Assembly (NCBI RefSeq): GCF_001748085.1
Contig: NZ_BBZK01000006.1
Coordinates: 335,221 to 399,220 of the forward strand
Length of the DNA: 64,000 nt
Source: Streptomyces sp. TP-A0874
Lineage (GTDB): Bacteria > Actinomycetota > Actinomycetes > Streptomycetales > Streptomycetaceae
Direction: 5' to 3'
In this document: positions 56,483-64,000 of the stretch, piece by piece
How positions within the stretch are numbered: the first letter of the stretch is position 1
Layout of the letters: each line of letters opens with the position of its first letter
Notes under the pieces: generated by a model
Databases searched by the model: none
What the model was told of the DNA's origin: nothing
The model's input: only the letters and a program-made list of their open reading frames with translations
Position numbers and translations under genes: made by a program

Positions 56483-57300
56483 CGCGGCCCCTCCGCCACT
56501 GCGCGGTCAACGTCTGCTGGATCGAGCGCGGGCGCGCCGGCCCGCAGCCAGAGAAAGTACTCCACGTTCCCGGAGGGTCCCGGCAGCGGACTCGCGGTGA
56601 CCCCGAGCACTCCGAGACCGAGTTCGGCGGCCTGGGCGGCGACGGTCCGGACGGCCTCGGCACGCAGTTCGGGACTGCGCACCACGCCCCCGCTGCCCAG
56701 CCGCTCCCTGCCGACCTCGAACTGTGGCTTGACCATCAGCACGAGGTCCGCGTCGGGGGCGGCGCACCGCACCAGTGCCGGCAGTACGAGGCCCAGCGGG
56801 ATGAAGGACAGATCACCGACCACCAGGTCGACCGGCTCCCCGCCGATGAGGTCCAATCGGAGCTCCCGGACGTTGGTGCGGTCCCGCACCGTCACCCGCT
56901 CGTCGCTCTGCAGCGTCCAGGCCAGTTGGCCGTAGCCGACGTCCACCGCGATGACGTGTCCGACGCCGGCCCGCAGCAGCACGTCGGTGAATCCCCCGGT
57001 GGAGGCTCCGGCGTCCAGTGCCCTGCGCCCCCGCACGGTCAGGCCGCGCGGGAGGAAGGCGTCCAGCGCTCCGGTGAGTTTGTGGCCGCCCCTGGAGACG
57101 TAGTCCGGGTCGCCCCGGTCCTCGGCGACGAGCACCGGGGCGGCCCGCTCGACCTGGGTGGCGGGCTTGGTGGCGACCATGCCCGAAACCGTCACCCGGC
57201 CCTCAACGATGAGCCGGCGGGCGTGCTCCCGCGAGCGGGCGAGTTCCCGGCGGACCAGTTCGGAGTCGAGTCGGTTGAGCCGGGGTCGGGTCACTGCCAC
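56479..57300 (-). CDS. tlyA: TlyA-family 16S/23S rRNA 2'-O-methyltransferase
   Basis: A 273-residue rRNA methyltransferase/hemolysin-like protein. The N-terminal S4 domain (LVRRELARSREHARRLIVEGRVTV) and the FtsJ-like SAM domain (ALDAGASTGGFTDVLLRAG, then DLVVGDLSFIPL) are present. In mycobacteria TlyA methylates C1409 (16S) and C1920 (23S) and confers capreomycin susceptibility. GTG at 57300 is preferred; GTG at 57294 is an alternative. It overlaps the end of the preceding small gene by ten bases. Confidence 0.95.
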   Translation of the reverse strand: MAVTRPRLNRLDSELVRRELARSREHARRLIVEGRVTVSGMVATKPATQVERAAPVLVAEDRGDPDYVSRGGHKLTGALDAFLPRGLTVRGRRALDAGASTGGFTDVLLRAGVGHVIAVDVGYGQLAWTLQSDERVTVRDRTNVRELRLDLIGGEPVDLVVGDLSFIPLGLVLPALVRCAAPDADLVLMVKPQFEVGRERLGSGGVVRSPELRAEAVRTVAAQAAELGLGVLGVTASPLPGPSGNVEYFLWLRAGAPALDPADVDRAVAEGPR

Positions 57301-57665
57301 CTGCGGTTCAGCTCCTGTGGTCGCAGCCGGTCCTGGTCGGCGGGGGTCGGGGGCGCGGGTGGACCGGGGTGGGAGTCGAGGGCGGCGAGTGTCTCGCGCA
57401 GTCGGCCGTGGACGTCCTCGTACACCTCGAGGTGGCCCTCGACGGTGAGCGGCTCCGCGTCGGCCAGCCGCTCCAATCCGGCGTCCACCTCGGGGTTTCC
57501 CGTCGGGGTCCGGTGCGGGCCCGGTCCCGACCCGACCTCCGTGGCGGGCGTTTCCCCGGCGCTCCGGTCGGCTGTGCGCACTGCCGACTCCGGGTGGGCC
57601 GCCGGTTGGCGGCCCCCCGGGTCGCTCTCCTTCGCCGGCTGCTCGCCGGGCGTCGGCTCGTTCAT
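57291..57665 (-). CDS. Small conserved hypothetical protein upstream of tlyA
   Basis: A 124-residue acidic protein. The first 55 residues are disordered and Pro/Gly-rich; NPEVDAGLERLADAEPLTVEGHLEVYEDVHGRLRETLAALDSHPG in parts is a helical region I recall as conserved beside streptomycete tlyA genes. There is no signal or membrane helix. ATG at 57665. Its stop overlaps the tlyA start, so it is the first gene of this operon. Confidence 0.85.
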   Translation of the reverse strand: MNEPTPGEQPAKESDPGGRQPAAHPESAVRTADRSAGETPATEVGSGPGPHRTPTGNPEVDAGLERLADAEPLTVEGHLEVYEDVHGRLRETLAALDSHPGPPAPPTPADQDRLRPQELNRRWQ

Positions 57666-57753
57666 GGCACCGACGCTACCCTGAACAGCGGCCTCAGGAG
57701 GCGCGGAGCGGTGGTGCCGTTCGGCACCGCCGGGGGCGGGCGCCGGTCCACGC

Positions 57754-58590
57754 TCAGTCCGCCGCGGACAGCGCTCCCGCGAGCGCCGTACGGGACCGTC
57801 GGGCCGCCGGGACCACCAGCGGGGTGCCGGTCTCCGGGTCCTCGATGACCTGGCAGCGCAGGCCGAAGAGGCGTTCCACCAACTCGGCGGTGACGATCTC
57901 CCCGGGCGGCCCCTCCGCCAGGATCTCCCCCTGGCGCATGGCGATCAGGTGGGTGGCGTAGCGGGCCGCGTGGTTGAGGTCGTGGAGTACGGCGACGAGC
58001 GTCCGCCCCTGCTCCTCGTGGAGCTGGGCGCACAGGTCGAGCACATCGATCTGGTGCTGGATGTCCAGGTAGGTGGTCGGCTCGTCGAGCAGCAGCAGCT
58101 GGGTCTGCTGGGCGATGGCCATGGCGATCCACACCCGTTGGCGCTGGCCGCCGGAGAGTTCGTCGACGTAGCGCTCGGCGAGTTCGCTCACCCCGGTGGC
58201 GGCCATCGACTCCTGGACCACCCGCTCGTCCTCCTGGGACCACTGCCGGAGCAGGCCCTGGTGCGGATAGCGACCGCGGGCCACGAGATCGGCCACCAGG
58301 ATCCCGTCAGGTGCGATCGAGGACTGCGGAAGCAGCCCGAGGGTGCGGGCCACCTTCTTGGCCGGCAGCGAGCCGATCAGCTGGCCGTCGAGCAGCACCG
58401 AGCCCGCACTGGGCTTGAGCATCCGGGACAGGGCGCGGAGCAGCGTTGACTTCCCGCAGGCGTTGGGGCCGACGATGACGGTGAAGGAGTTGTCCGGGAT
58501 CGCCACGGACAGCCCCTCGGTGATGGTCCGGTGGTCGTAGCCGAGGGTGACGGAGTCGGCCGACAGCCGGCTCCCGTTGGAGTGCGGCAC
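57754..58590 (-). CDS. Siderophore-type ABC transporter ATPase (FepC/FhuC family)
   Basis: ATP-binding subunit of 278 residues. Walker A VGPNACGKSTLL, Q-loop LLPQSS, signature LSGGQRQRVWIAMAIAQ, Walker B LLLLDEPTTYLD and switch HDLNHA are all present, in the iron-siderophore/B12 branch. It needs a FecCD permease and a binding protein, neither encoded nearby. GTG at 58590 follows AGGAGA. The upstream 544 bp end in an iron-box-like palindrome, suggesting that the missing permease genes lay there. Confidence 0.93.
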   Translation of the reverse strand: MPHSNGSRLSADSVTLGYDHRTITEGLSVAIPDNSFTVIVGPNACGKSTLLRALSRMLKPSAGSVLLDGQLIGSLPAKKVARTLGLLPQSSIAPDGILVADLVARGRYPHQGLLRQWSQEDERVVQESMAATGVSELAERYVDELSGGQRQRVWIAMAIAQQTQLLLLDEPTTYLDIQHQIDVLDLCAQLHEEQGRTLVAVLHDLNHAARYATHLIAMRQGEILAEGPPGEIVTAELVERLFGLRCQVIEDPETGTPLVVPAARRSRTALAGALSAAD

Positions 58591-59134
58591 GGGGTCTCTC
58601 CTGACGGTCGTTTCGGTTCCGGTGCTGTTCTCGGACGGTGCGCGGGGCGGGCCCGTACGACCGGGTGTCGCCGCGGTTCCGGGCGGCACGGGGGCGGAGC
58701 GGCCCCCGGGCGGTCGAGTGGTGTCGGTGCGTCGTCTCCTCTCCGCCCGGCCCCGCATCCGGTGGCCAGCAGCCGGACGGAGCCCGGGTCCTGCCTCGCC
58801 GCCCCGGCACGGGCGGCGGACAGCCCTTCCGGGCACACGGCTGCGGCGCGCCCTGGTGGCCGAGGCGTCGCCGACGCACGGGTCGTGGCGGCACCGCCCG
58901 CACTCACGCCCGGTTCCCGACTCGTAGACTGACCGACATCGCTGGTTAGGTTAACCTAACTCCCGCTCGGCCAGGTATCGCTGGCCCCGCAGTGCGGCGC
59001 CGGCGCTCCGAGGGGCCCGTCAGCAACGCCTGCTCCGGACGCACTGAGCGCCCGCTCCCCGGCCGGCGCCATTCCCGGCCTCGGTGGCCACTCACCCCCT
59101 GCGGCGGCGTCCGGACGGGACCACCCGGGGCGGT
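58591..59134. other. Region with iron box and possible permease remains
   Basis: 544 bp between the HAD gene stop and the ATPase start. A GTG at 58907 opens a leftward frame beginning VSAGGAATTRASATPRPPGR and containing EGLSAARAGA, which faintly resembles the N-terminal leader of FecCD permeases, but it soon loses similarity and has no hydrophobic helices. I read this as decayed or deleted sequence, not a gene. The palindrome at 58945-58960 lies at its upstream end. Confidence 0.45.
58945..58960 (-). promoter_or_regulatory. Iron-box-like palindrome (DmdR/IdeR type)
   Basis: GTTAGGTTAACCTAAC is a perfect 16-bp palindrome made of the TTAGGTTA half-site of actinobacterial iron boxes, but with the half-sites closer than the 19-bp consensus TTAGGTTAGSCTWACCTAA. 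It is 355 bp upstream of the ATPase start at 58590. Confidence 0.65.
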
Positions 59135-60199
59135 TCACCACCCCAGCCGGTCGAGCGCCCTCGTCGGATCAAGCCGGGATCCCCCGTCCCCGGCCTCCTC
59201 CCAGGCCGCGGCGCACAGTGCCCGCAACCCGTCGGCCGGATCGTCGCCGTCCCCCGCCAACACCAGCGCTCCCTCCTCGACCCGAGCGTGCCAGCCACCG
59301 CAGCGGAAGCCGCCCGTTCCGGTCGGCCGCTCGGCCGCCACCTCCGGCTGCGACGCGAGCAACCCCCGCAGGTCCGCCGCGACATAGGTGGGACGGTGCC
59401 GTGGGGCGGCGGCGAGCAGCTGCGCCGGGGCGGTCACCCCGGTCAGCACCAGCAGCGAGTCGACCCCGCCGGTGTACGCGCCCTCGATGTCGGTGTCGAG
59501 CCGGTCGCCCACGACCAGCGGTCGCTCCGCACCGGTCCGCAGGACGGTTTCGCGGTGCATCGGCGGCAGCGGCTTGCCCGCGACCACGGGGCGTCGGCCG
59601 GTGGCGATGTGCACCGCCTCCACCAGCGCCCCGTTGCCGGGGGCGGTACCGCGGCCGGTCGGAATCGTCAGGTCGGTGTTGGACGCGAACCAGGGCAGCC
59701 CCTCGGCCACCGCGTAGGAAGCCTCCGCCAGCCGCTCCCAGTCCACCTCGGGGTGGAAGCCCTGAACCACGGCCGCGGGACCGTCGTCCAGACCCGCCAC
59801 CGGTTCCAGACCCCGCTCGCGCAGCGCCGAGCGCAGCCCCTCCCCTCCCACGGTGAGCACCTTCGATCCCGTGGGCAGCCGTTCGGAGATGAGTCGGGCG
59901 ACGGCCTGCGCCGAGGTGATCACTTCGGCCGGGTCCGCCGGCACACCCAGTTCGGTGAGGTGCTCGGCGACCCGCTCCGGTGTCCGAGCGGCGTTGTTGG
60001 TGACGTAGGCCAGGTGCATGCCCGCGGACCGCGCCGTCTCCAGCGATGCCACCGCGTGGTCGATGGCCTCCCCTCCGGCGTACACCACACCGTCCAGATC
60101 GAGCAGGGCCACGTCGTACACCTCGCTCAGCGGACGGGCACTGCTCTCGGTTCGCACTCTCCGCTTCGGGGCCGAAGCATCGGGCTGCTGCTCTTCCAT
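59135..60199 (-). CDS. HAD-superfamily phosphatase (subfamily IIA, NagD-like)
   Basis: A 354-residue HAD phosphatase. Motif I DLDGVVYAG with the nucleophile Asp, motif II TNNAAR, motif III Lys in AGKPLPP and motif IV GDRLDTDIEGA are present, with a C2b cap domain between. Subfamily members act on small phosphates such as phosphoglycolate or p-nitrophenyl phosphate. About 90 residues beyond motif IV form an extra C-terminal domain of unknown role. ATG at 60199; divergent from the DUF1015 gene. Confidence 0.93.
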   Translation of the reverse strand: MEEQQPDASAPKRRVRTESSARPLSEVYDVALLDLDGVVYAGGEAIDHAVASLETARSAGMHLAYVTNNAARTPERVAEHLTELGVPADPAEVITSAQAVARLISERLPTGSKVLTVGGEGLRSALRERGLEPVAGLDDGPAAVVQGFHPEVDWERLAEASYAVAEGLPWFASNTDLTIPTGRGTAPGNGALVEAVHIATGRRPVVAGKPLPPMHRETVLRTGAERPLVVGDRLDTDIEGAYTGGVDSLLVLTGVTAPAQLLAAAPRHRPTYVAADLRGLLASQPEVAAERPTGTGGFRCGGWHARVEEGALVLAGDGDDPADGLRALCAAAWEEAGDGGSRLDPTRALDRLGW

Positions 60200-60272
60200 G
60201 CTCCCTCGCCGCCTCTCGATCGCCTTCGCCCCCGATCATTCCGCATCCGCCCCAGCGGCATAGCATGCGGGG

Positions 60273-61562
60273 ATGACCAGATCTGGGCCAGCCGACGACG
60301 GTCTGCGACTGAAACCGTTCCACGGAGTGCGCTATGTCCCGGAACGCGTGGGAAGTCTCTCGGCCGTGACCTCGCCCCCGTACGACGTGGTGGTCCGCCC
60401 CGACGGTCTCCGCCACCTGGAGACAGCGGACCCCCACAACATCGTCCGGCTGATCCTCCCCCAGGCGGACTCCGCGGCGGACCGGAACCGGCGGGCGGCG
60501 GACACCCTCCGCCGGTGGCTCGACGAGGGCGTGCTCGCGACGGACCCCCGGCCGGCGCTGTACGTGTACGAGCAGCGCTCGGAGGACGTGCTGCAGCGCG
60601 GCCTGATCGGCGCACTCCGCCTGAGCCCGGCCGAGGCGGGTGTGGTGCTGCCCCACGAGGACGTCATGGCGGAGGTCGTCGCCGATCGTGCCGCCCTGAT
60701 GCGGGAGACGGCCGCCAACCTGGAGCCGCTGCTGCTCTCCTACCGCGGGGGCGAGAGCGGACAGGGCGCCGACGCGGTGGTCGAACGCGCAGTCCAGCGC
60801 ATCCCGCTGCTGTCGACGGTCACCGAAGACGGTTTCCGCCACCGGCTCTGGTCCGTCTCCGACCCCGCCGAACTGGCCGAGGTCGAAGACGACCTCGCCG
60901 GCCGCCAGGCGCTGATCGCCGACGGCCACCACCGCTGGGCGACCTACCTCCGGCTGTGGGAGGAGCACCCGGCCGACTCGGTCCCCTGGGGCTACGGTCT
61001 GGTGCTGCTGGTGGACAGCGCTCGCTATCCCCTGCAGGTGAAGGCCATCCACCGGCTGCTGCGCGGGCTCCCCACCGACACGGCACTGAGCGCGCTGGGC
61101 GGGGCTTTCCGCACCCGCCGCCTCGACGGCGACCTGGATCGGGCCCTGGAAGCCCTGGCCCTCGCCTCCCGGGAGCAGTCCGGCAACGCCTTCGTACTGG
61201 CCGGGGCGGACGGCGCCTTCCACCTCCTGGACCAGCCGGACCAGACGCTCATCAAGCGCGTCGTCCCGGAGGAGCGCCCGGAGGCCTGGCGCACCCTGGA
61301 CGCCACGGTGCTGCACAGCGTCCTCCTGGAGCACCTCTGGCACATCCCGGACAGCCCGGAGCACATCGGCTACATCCACGATGCGGCGGCCGCGGTCGAA
61401 CAGGCGCGACTCCACGGCGGCACAGCCGTCCTGATGCATCCGGTACGCGAGGAGGTCGTCCGAGAGCTCGCCCAACAAGGCGTGACCATGCCGCGGAAGT
61501 CGACCTCCTTCGGGCCGAAACCCGCCACCGGTCTGGTGCTCCGAAGCCTCCGCCTGGAGTAG
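60273..61562 (+). CDS. DUF1015 (SerK-like) family protein
   Basis: A 429-residue protein of the DUF1015 family. Signature segments: LKPFHGVRYVPERVG, TSPPYDVV, DPHNIVRLILPQ and the strictly conserved IADGHHRWATYL with the His-His-Arg. Some members are free-serine kinases; the physiological substrate here is unknown. ATG at 60273. Its promoter lies in the 73-bp space to the HAD gene. It converges with the TPR gene. Confidence 0.93.
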   Translation: MTRSGPADDGLRLKPFHGVRYVPERVGSLSAVTSPPYDVVVRPDGLRHLETADPHNIVRLILPQADSAADRNRRAADTLRRWLDEGVLATDPRPALYVYEQRSEDVLQRGLIGALRLSPAEAGVVLPHEDVMAEVVADRAALMRETAANLEPLLLSYRGGESGQGADAVVERAVQRIPLLSTVTEDGFRHRLWSVSDPAELAEVEDDLAGRQALIADGHHRWATYLRLWEEHPADSVPWGYGLVLLVDSARYPLQVKAIHRLLRGLPTDTALSALGGAFRTRRLDGDLDRALEALALASREQSGNAFVLAGADGAFHLLDQPDQTLIKRVVPEERPEAWRTLDATVLHSVLLEHLWHIPDSPEHIGYIHDAAAAVEQARLHGGTAVLMHPVREEVVRELAQQGVTMPRKSTSFGPKPATGLVLRSLRLE

Positions 61563-61649
61563 ACCGCCCTCCGGCCGGTGCGCGGGGCGGCGGGCTCTGC
61601 CTTCGCCGCACCCGCCAACCACCGCACACCGCCGAGGAGCCCGAAGGGT

Positions 61650-63635
61650 TCAGCCCCGCGAGGGGGGCGTTGTGCCGCCGTCCTCGGTGGAGCCTGCGCC
61701 ACCGGCCTCCCTGGAGCCACGGGCGTCGGCCTCCGCGGCACCAGAGCCGTCGGCAGGTTCGGGCTGCACCGGCTCCTCCTCCCCCACCCGGTCGGCGCCC
61801 TCCTCCCCCATCCGGTCGGCGCCCTCCTCCGCCTCCGGAAGCGGCTCGGTCTCGGGACCCGCACCGGTCTCCGCGTCCGTTTGGACGTCCGCGTTCGGCT
61901 CCACCGCCTTCTCGGCCGCGCTCTCCTCGTCCTTGTCCCCGCTCCGGTCCGCCTCCCGGGCCACGGCGGCCCCGTCAGCAGCCTCCTCGGCGTCCGGGGC
62001 CAGAGCATCGGTGAACTGCACCCCGTCCAGCTCAGCGAGCCGGTCCGAGGCGTCGGTGACGCCGCCCTGGTCCGCTTCCAACGCCTTGGCGAACCACTCG
62101 CGAGCCTCCTCCTCGCGGCCCACCGCGAGAAGCGCGTCCGCGTAGGCGTAGCGCAGCCGCGCGGTCCAGGGCTGAGCGGAGTGCGAGGCCAACTCGGGGC
62201 CCTGCAAGGTCACCACCGCGGCCTCGGCCTGCCCCATGTCCCTCCGGGCGCCGGCGGCGACCAGTCTCATCTCCACCTGCCCGGCTTTGTCGAGGCGCTT
62301 GACATCAGGCTCACCGGCCATCGCCAGGGCCCGCTCCGGGCGGCCGAGCCCCCGCTCGCAGTCAGCCATCAGCGGCCACAGTTCAGCGCTACCCGACATC
62401 CGCCGGGCCGCCCGGAACTCAGCCAGCGCCTCGGCGTACTTGCCGATCCCGTAGGCGGCGAAACCCGCCGCCTCACGGACCGCACCGACCCTGGAGGCCA
62501 GACGCAGGGCGACCTTGGAGTAGGCGTACGCCCGCTCGGGGTCCTCGTCGAGAAGCTTGGCGACCATGACCAGGTTCTTCGCGACGTCCTCGGCCAGGGT
62601 CTTCGGCAGGCTCATCAACTCCTGCCGTACGTCGCGGTCGATCTCCTCCCCCGTCACGTCCTCCGGGATCGGAAGGCGTTTCAGCGGCTCACGGTCGCGT
62701 TCACCACGCCCCCCGTAGCCGCCGCCACCGGACCGGTCGTCACGACCACGGCCCTGGCCGTACGGCCGGCGCGGCCCACGGTCGTCGCGGTCCCTCCGGT
62801 AGCCGCGGTCGTCGGACCGCCCGCGTCCCCGGGGGAATTCGCCTCGCCGGCCGTCACGACGGTCATCACGGCGGAACTCACCGCGCGTGCCCTCCCGGCC
62901 GCCGGGCCTGCCATCCGGCCGGCGGTCGTCCCTGTAGCCGTCGCGCCGCTCGTCGCGGCGGTCATCGCGGCGGTCGCCCCGGGGTTCATAACGCCGCTCA
63001 GGACGGTCGTCGCGGCGGAACCCGCCACGCTCACCGGCGCCCTCCGGACCGCGCCCCCCACGGCGGTCATCACGCCATTCACGGCGCTCAGAAGGTCGCC
63101 GGTCAGGGCGGTCGTCACGCCGGTATCCGGGACGCTCCCCTTCCCGCCGGGTGTCCTGGGGACGACCGCCTCCTCCTTCTCGCTTGTCCCACCTGCGTTC
63201 GCCGCGGTCATCGCGGCGGAACCCACGGTCTCCCTCGCGGTCGTCACGGCGGAACCCACGGTCGCGATCCCGATCCTCACGCCGGAACCCGCCATCCCGA
63301 CCACCATGCGACCGATCGTCACGCCGCTCTCCCCGGGGCTCATACCGCCGGTCAGGACGGTCGTCGCGGCGGAAGCTCCGACCGCCATCGCGGTCGTCAC
63401 GCCGGAACCCGCGATCGCGATCCCGATCCTCACGCCGGAACCCGCGATCACGGTCGCGGTCGCGGTCGTCACGCCGGAACCCGCGCCGGCCGTCGTTTCC
63501 GCTCCGCTGAGTGTGCTCGGTTCCTCGGTCCCTCCGCGCCGAAGAGCCCCCGTATCCCCGTCGGTCACCACCGTCCTGGCGCCTCGGTTGACGCTCTGAC
63601 CGGTCAGGTCGATCTTCCGGCGAGTTCGTAGACAT
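61650..63635 (-). CDS. TPR protein with a long Arg/Asp-rich disordered domain
   Basis: A 661-residue protein. Residues 1-316 are almost entirely Arg, Asp, Gly with about ten FRRDD/FRRED-type units (for example at 53, 67, 78, 88, 206 and 254), an extreme low-complexity sequence. Residues 317-545 form a folded helical TPR region (RLPIPEDVTGEEIDRDVRQELMSLPK in parts, AYAYSKVALRLASRVGAVREAAGFAAYGIGKYAEAL in parts). The C-terminal 115 residues are acidic and Glu/Ala-rich. The architecture suits RNA binding or condensate formation, and the gene is directly downstream of an rRNA operon, though a role in ribosome work is inference. ATG at 63635 follows GGAGGAG. Confidence 0.88.
   Translation of the reverse strand: MSTNSPEDRPDRSERQPRRQDGGDRRGYGGSSARRDRGTEHTQRSGNDGRRGFRRDDRDRDRDRGFRREDRDRDRGFRRDDRDGGRSFRRDDRPDRRYEPRGERRDDRSHGGRDGGFRREDRDRDRGFRRDDREGDRGFRRDDRGERRWDKREGGGGRPQDTRREGERPGYRRDDRPDRRPSERREWRDDRRGGRGPEGAGERGGFRRDDRPERRYEPRGDRRDDRRDERRDGYRDDRRPDGRPGGREGTRGEFRRDDRRDGRRGEFPRGRGRSDDRGYRRDRDDRGPRRPYGQGRGRDDRSGGGGYGGRGERDREPLKRLPIPEDVTGEEIDRDVRQELMSLPKTLAEDVAKNLVMVAKLLDEDPERAYAYSKVALRLASRVGAVREAAGFAAYGIGKYAEALAEFRAARRMSGSAELWPLMADCERGLGRPERALAMAGEPDVKRLDKAGQVEMRLVAAGARRDMGQAEAAVVTLQGPELASHSAQPWTARLRYAYADALLAVGREEEAREWFAKALEADQGGVTDASDRLAELDGVQFTDALAPDAEEAADGAAVAREADRSGDKDEESAAEKAVEPNADVQTDAETGAGPETEPLPEAEEGADRMGEEGADRVGEEEPVQPEPADGSGAAEADARGSREAGGAGSTEDGGTTPPSRG
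62855..63500 (-). repeat. Arg/Asp-codon tandem repeat tract inside the TPR gene
   Basis: Irregular tandem repeats encode FRRDD-like units and RDRDRD runs. They explain the repetitive CGG/GAC-rich nucleotide pattern here, and the open frames on the other strand. The tract may be prone to length variation. Confidence 0.85.
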
Positions 63636-63708
63636 CGAGTGACTCCTCCGTCTGCGGCTAGCGCAGTTCGTCTTCATTCTCACGCAGGTACCCGACCCAC
63701 GCGCTTCG

Positions 63709-63762
63709 GGAAAAACAAAAGGACCCCTGGTCCCCAGCATGAACGCTGGGGACCAGGGGTCC
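63709..63762 (-). terminator. rRNA operon terminator
   Basis: Perfect 18-bp stem (63721-63738 with 63745-63762) with a 6-nt loop, followed on the minus strand by CCTTTTGTTTTT. It is a strong intrinsic terminator, 10 nt past the 5S rRNA. Confidence 0.95.
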
Positions 63763-63772
63763 TTCAAAAATT

Positions 63773-63891
63773 GTTCGGCGGCGTCCTACTCTCCCACAGG
63801 GTCCCCCCTGCAGTACCATCGGCGCTGAAAGGCTTAGCTTCCGGGTTCGGAATGTAACCGGGCGTTCCCCTAACGCTATAACCACCGAAAC
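63773..63891 (-). rRNA. rrf: 5S ribosomal RNA
   Basis: About 119 nt, complementary to a Streptomyces 5S sequence. On the minus strand it begins GTTTCGGTGG, contains CCCGGTTACATTCCGAACC, and ends with GACGCCGCCGAAC, which pairs with its 5' end. The ends may be off by one or two bases. It is the last gene of a leftward 16S-23S-5S operon whose 23S lies beyond the window. Confidence 0.96.
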
Positions 63892-64000
63892 ACCATTGAG
63901 CCTTCTCCGTCACACGGAGGTCGGCGGTGCCAGGCGAACAAGCACACTCTTCAGTTAAGTAGAAAGTTCGCCAGACCAGTTGTTTGCAGTCTGAGAACTA
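63892..64000 (-). other. 23S-5S spacer (partial)
   Basis: Transcribed spacer upstream of 5S. It is distinctly more A/T-rich than its surroundings (ACTTTCTACTTAACTGAAG on the minus strand). The 23S 3' end is expected just outside the window. Confidence 0.7.

Noticed and set aside
53918..56935. Open frame of about 1000 codons on the plus strand
   Set aside because: Spans recN, nadK and tlyA in antisense; shows no start context or motif.
58377..58907. Leftward frame beginning VSAGGAATTRASATPRP
   Set aside because: It resembles a permease leader only briefly and has no membrane helices. I used it as weak evidence of decay, not as a gene.
62855..63500. Repeats resembling a CRISPR or satellite array
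   Set aside because: The units are irregular in length, have no constant spacer, and translate as FRRDD-type protein repeats.
61578..63599. Long plus-strand frame with Pro/Thr/Ala-rich repeats resembling a surface protein
   Set aside because: It is the mirror of the Arg/Asp repeat tract in the TPR gene. The minus-strand reading has a good ribosome-binding site and a folded TPR domain.

Overview
The window is a very GC-rich chromosomal segment from a streptomycete or close relative. The evidence is strong G/C bias at third codon positions, many GTG and a few TTG starts, 4-nt start/stop overlaps, streptogrisin-type secreted proteases, a dnaE2-imuB mutagenesis cassette, and a block (der, cmk, tyrA, scpB, scpA, parA, nudix, pyrG, recN, nadK, tlyA) whose content matches a core-chromosome region of Streptomyces coelicolor and Mycobacterium as I remember them. 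I see no phage, insertion sequence, CRISPR array or biosynthetic cluster. Most of the window is ordinary core DNA, with several local decay scars and regulatory modules.

Layout. 1-2.8 kb: homogentisate dioxygenase (hmgA) with a dyad over its promoter, then a GntR/UTRA regulator and a small protein. 3.3-9.7 kb: a secreted GDSL lipase, a short GntR regulator, a tripartite tricarboxylate transporter (tctCBA) diverging from a citrate-type response regulator with no partner kinase, and a 55-residue relic of a DNA sliding clamp. 9.7-14.5 kb: the SOS-type dnaE2-imuB pair behind a LexA-like box. 14.6-18.3 kb: two secreted chymotrypsin-fold proteases flanking an SPFH membrane protein. 18.2-19.6 kb: a 1.3-kb stretch with no convincing gene. 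19.6-32 kb: a SepF paralogue, an acyl-CoA dehydrogenase, an MFS exporter, a PAP2-like protein, an I78-like inhibitor, a large catalase, a glycosyltransferase with a partner of unknown function, and two conserved unknowns separated by a nested inverted repeat.

32.1-47.8 kb is a long leftward core block: pyrG, a NUDIX hydrolase, a STAND ATPase with TPRs, alanine dehydrogenase, parA, a ribbon-helix-helix candidate, scpA, scpB, rluB, a collapsed chorismate mutase (aroH), tyrA, cmk, a plsC-like acyltransferase and der. It links nucleotide supply, chromosome segregation and condensation, aromatic amino-acid synthesis and ribosome assembly. 48.1-53.5 kb: a GH15 enzyme, then a beta-1,3-glucan module (GH16 and GH64 enzymes, divergent LacI regulator, palindromic operator). 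53.7-57.7 kb: recN-nadK-tlyA plus a small upstream gene. 57.8-59 kb: an orphan siderophore-uptake ATPase whose iron-box-like palindrome lies 355 bp upstream, as if permease genes had been lost. 59.1-63.6 kb: a HAD phosphatase, a DUF1015 protein, and a TPR protein with a 316-residue Arg/Asp-rich tail. The window ends in the 5S rRNA gene of a leftward rRNA operon with a strong terminator.

The observations I would follow up first are the aroH remnant, the parA-linked DNA-binding candidate, the sliding-clamp fragment, the iron-transport scar, the nested inverted repeat at 31.46-31.53 kb and the hmgA promoter dyad. I do not see a clear previously undescribed multi-gene system.
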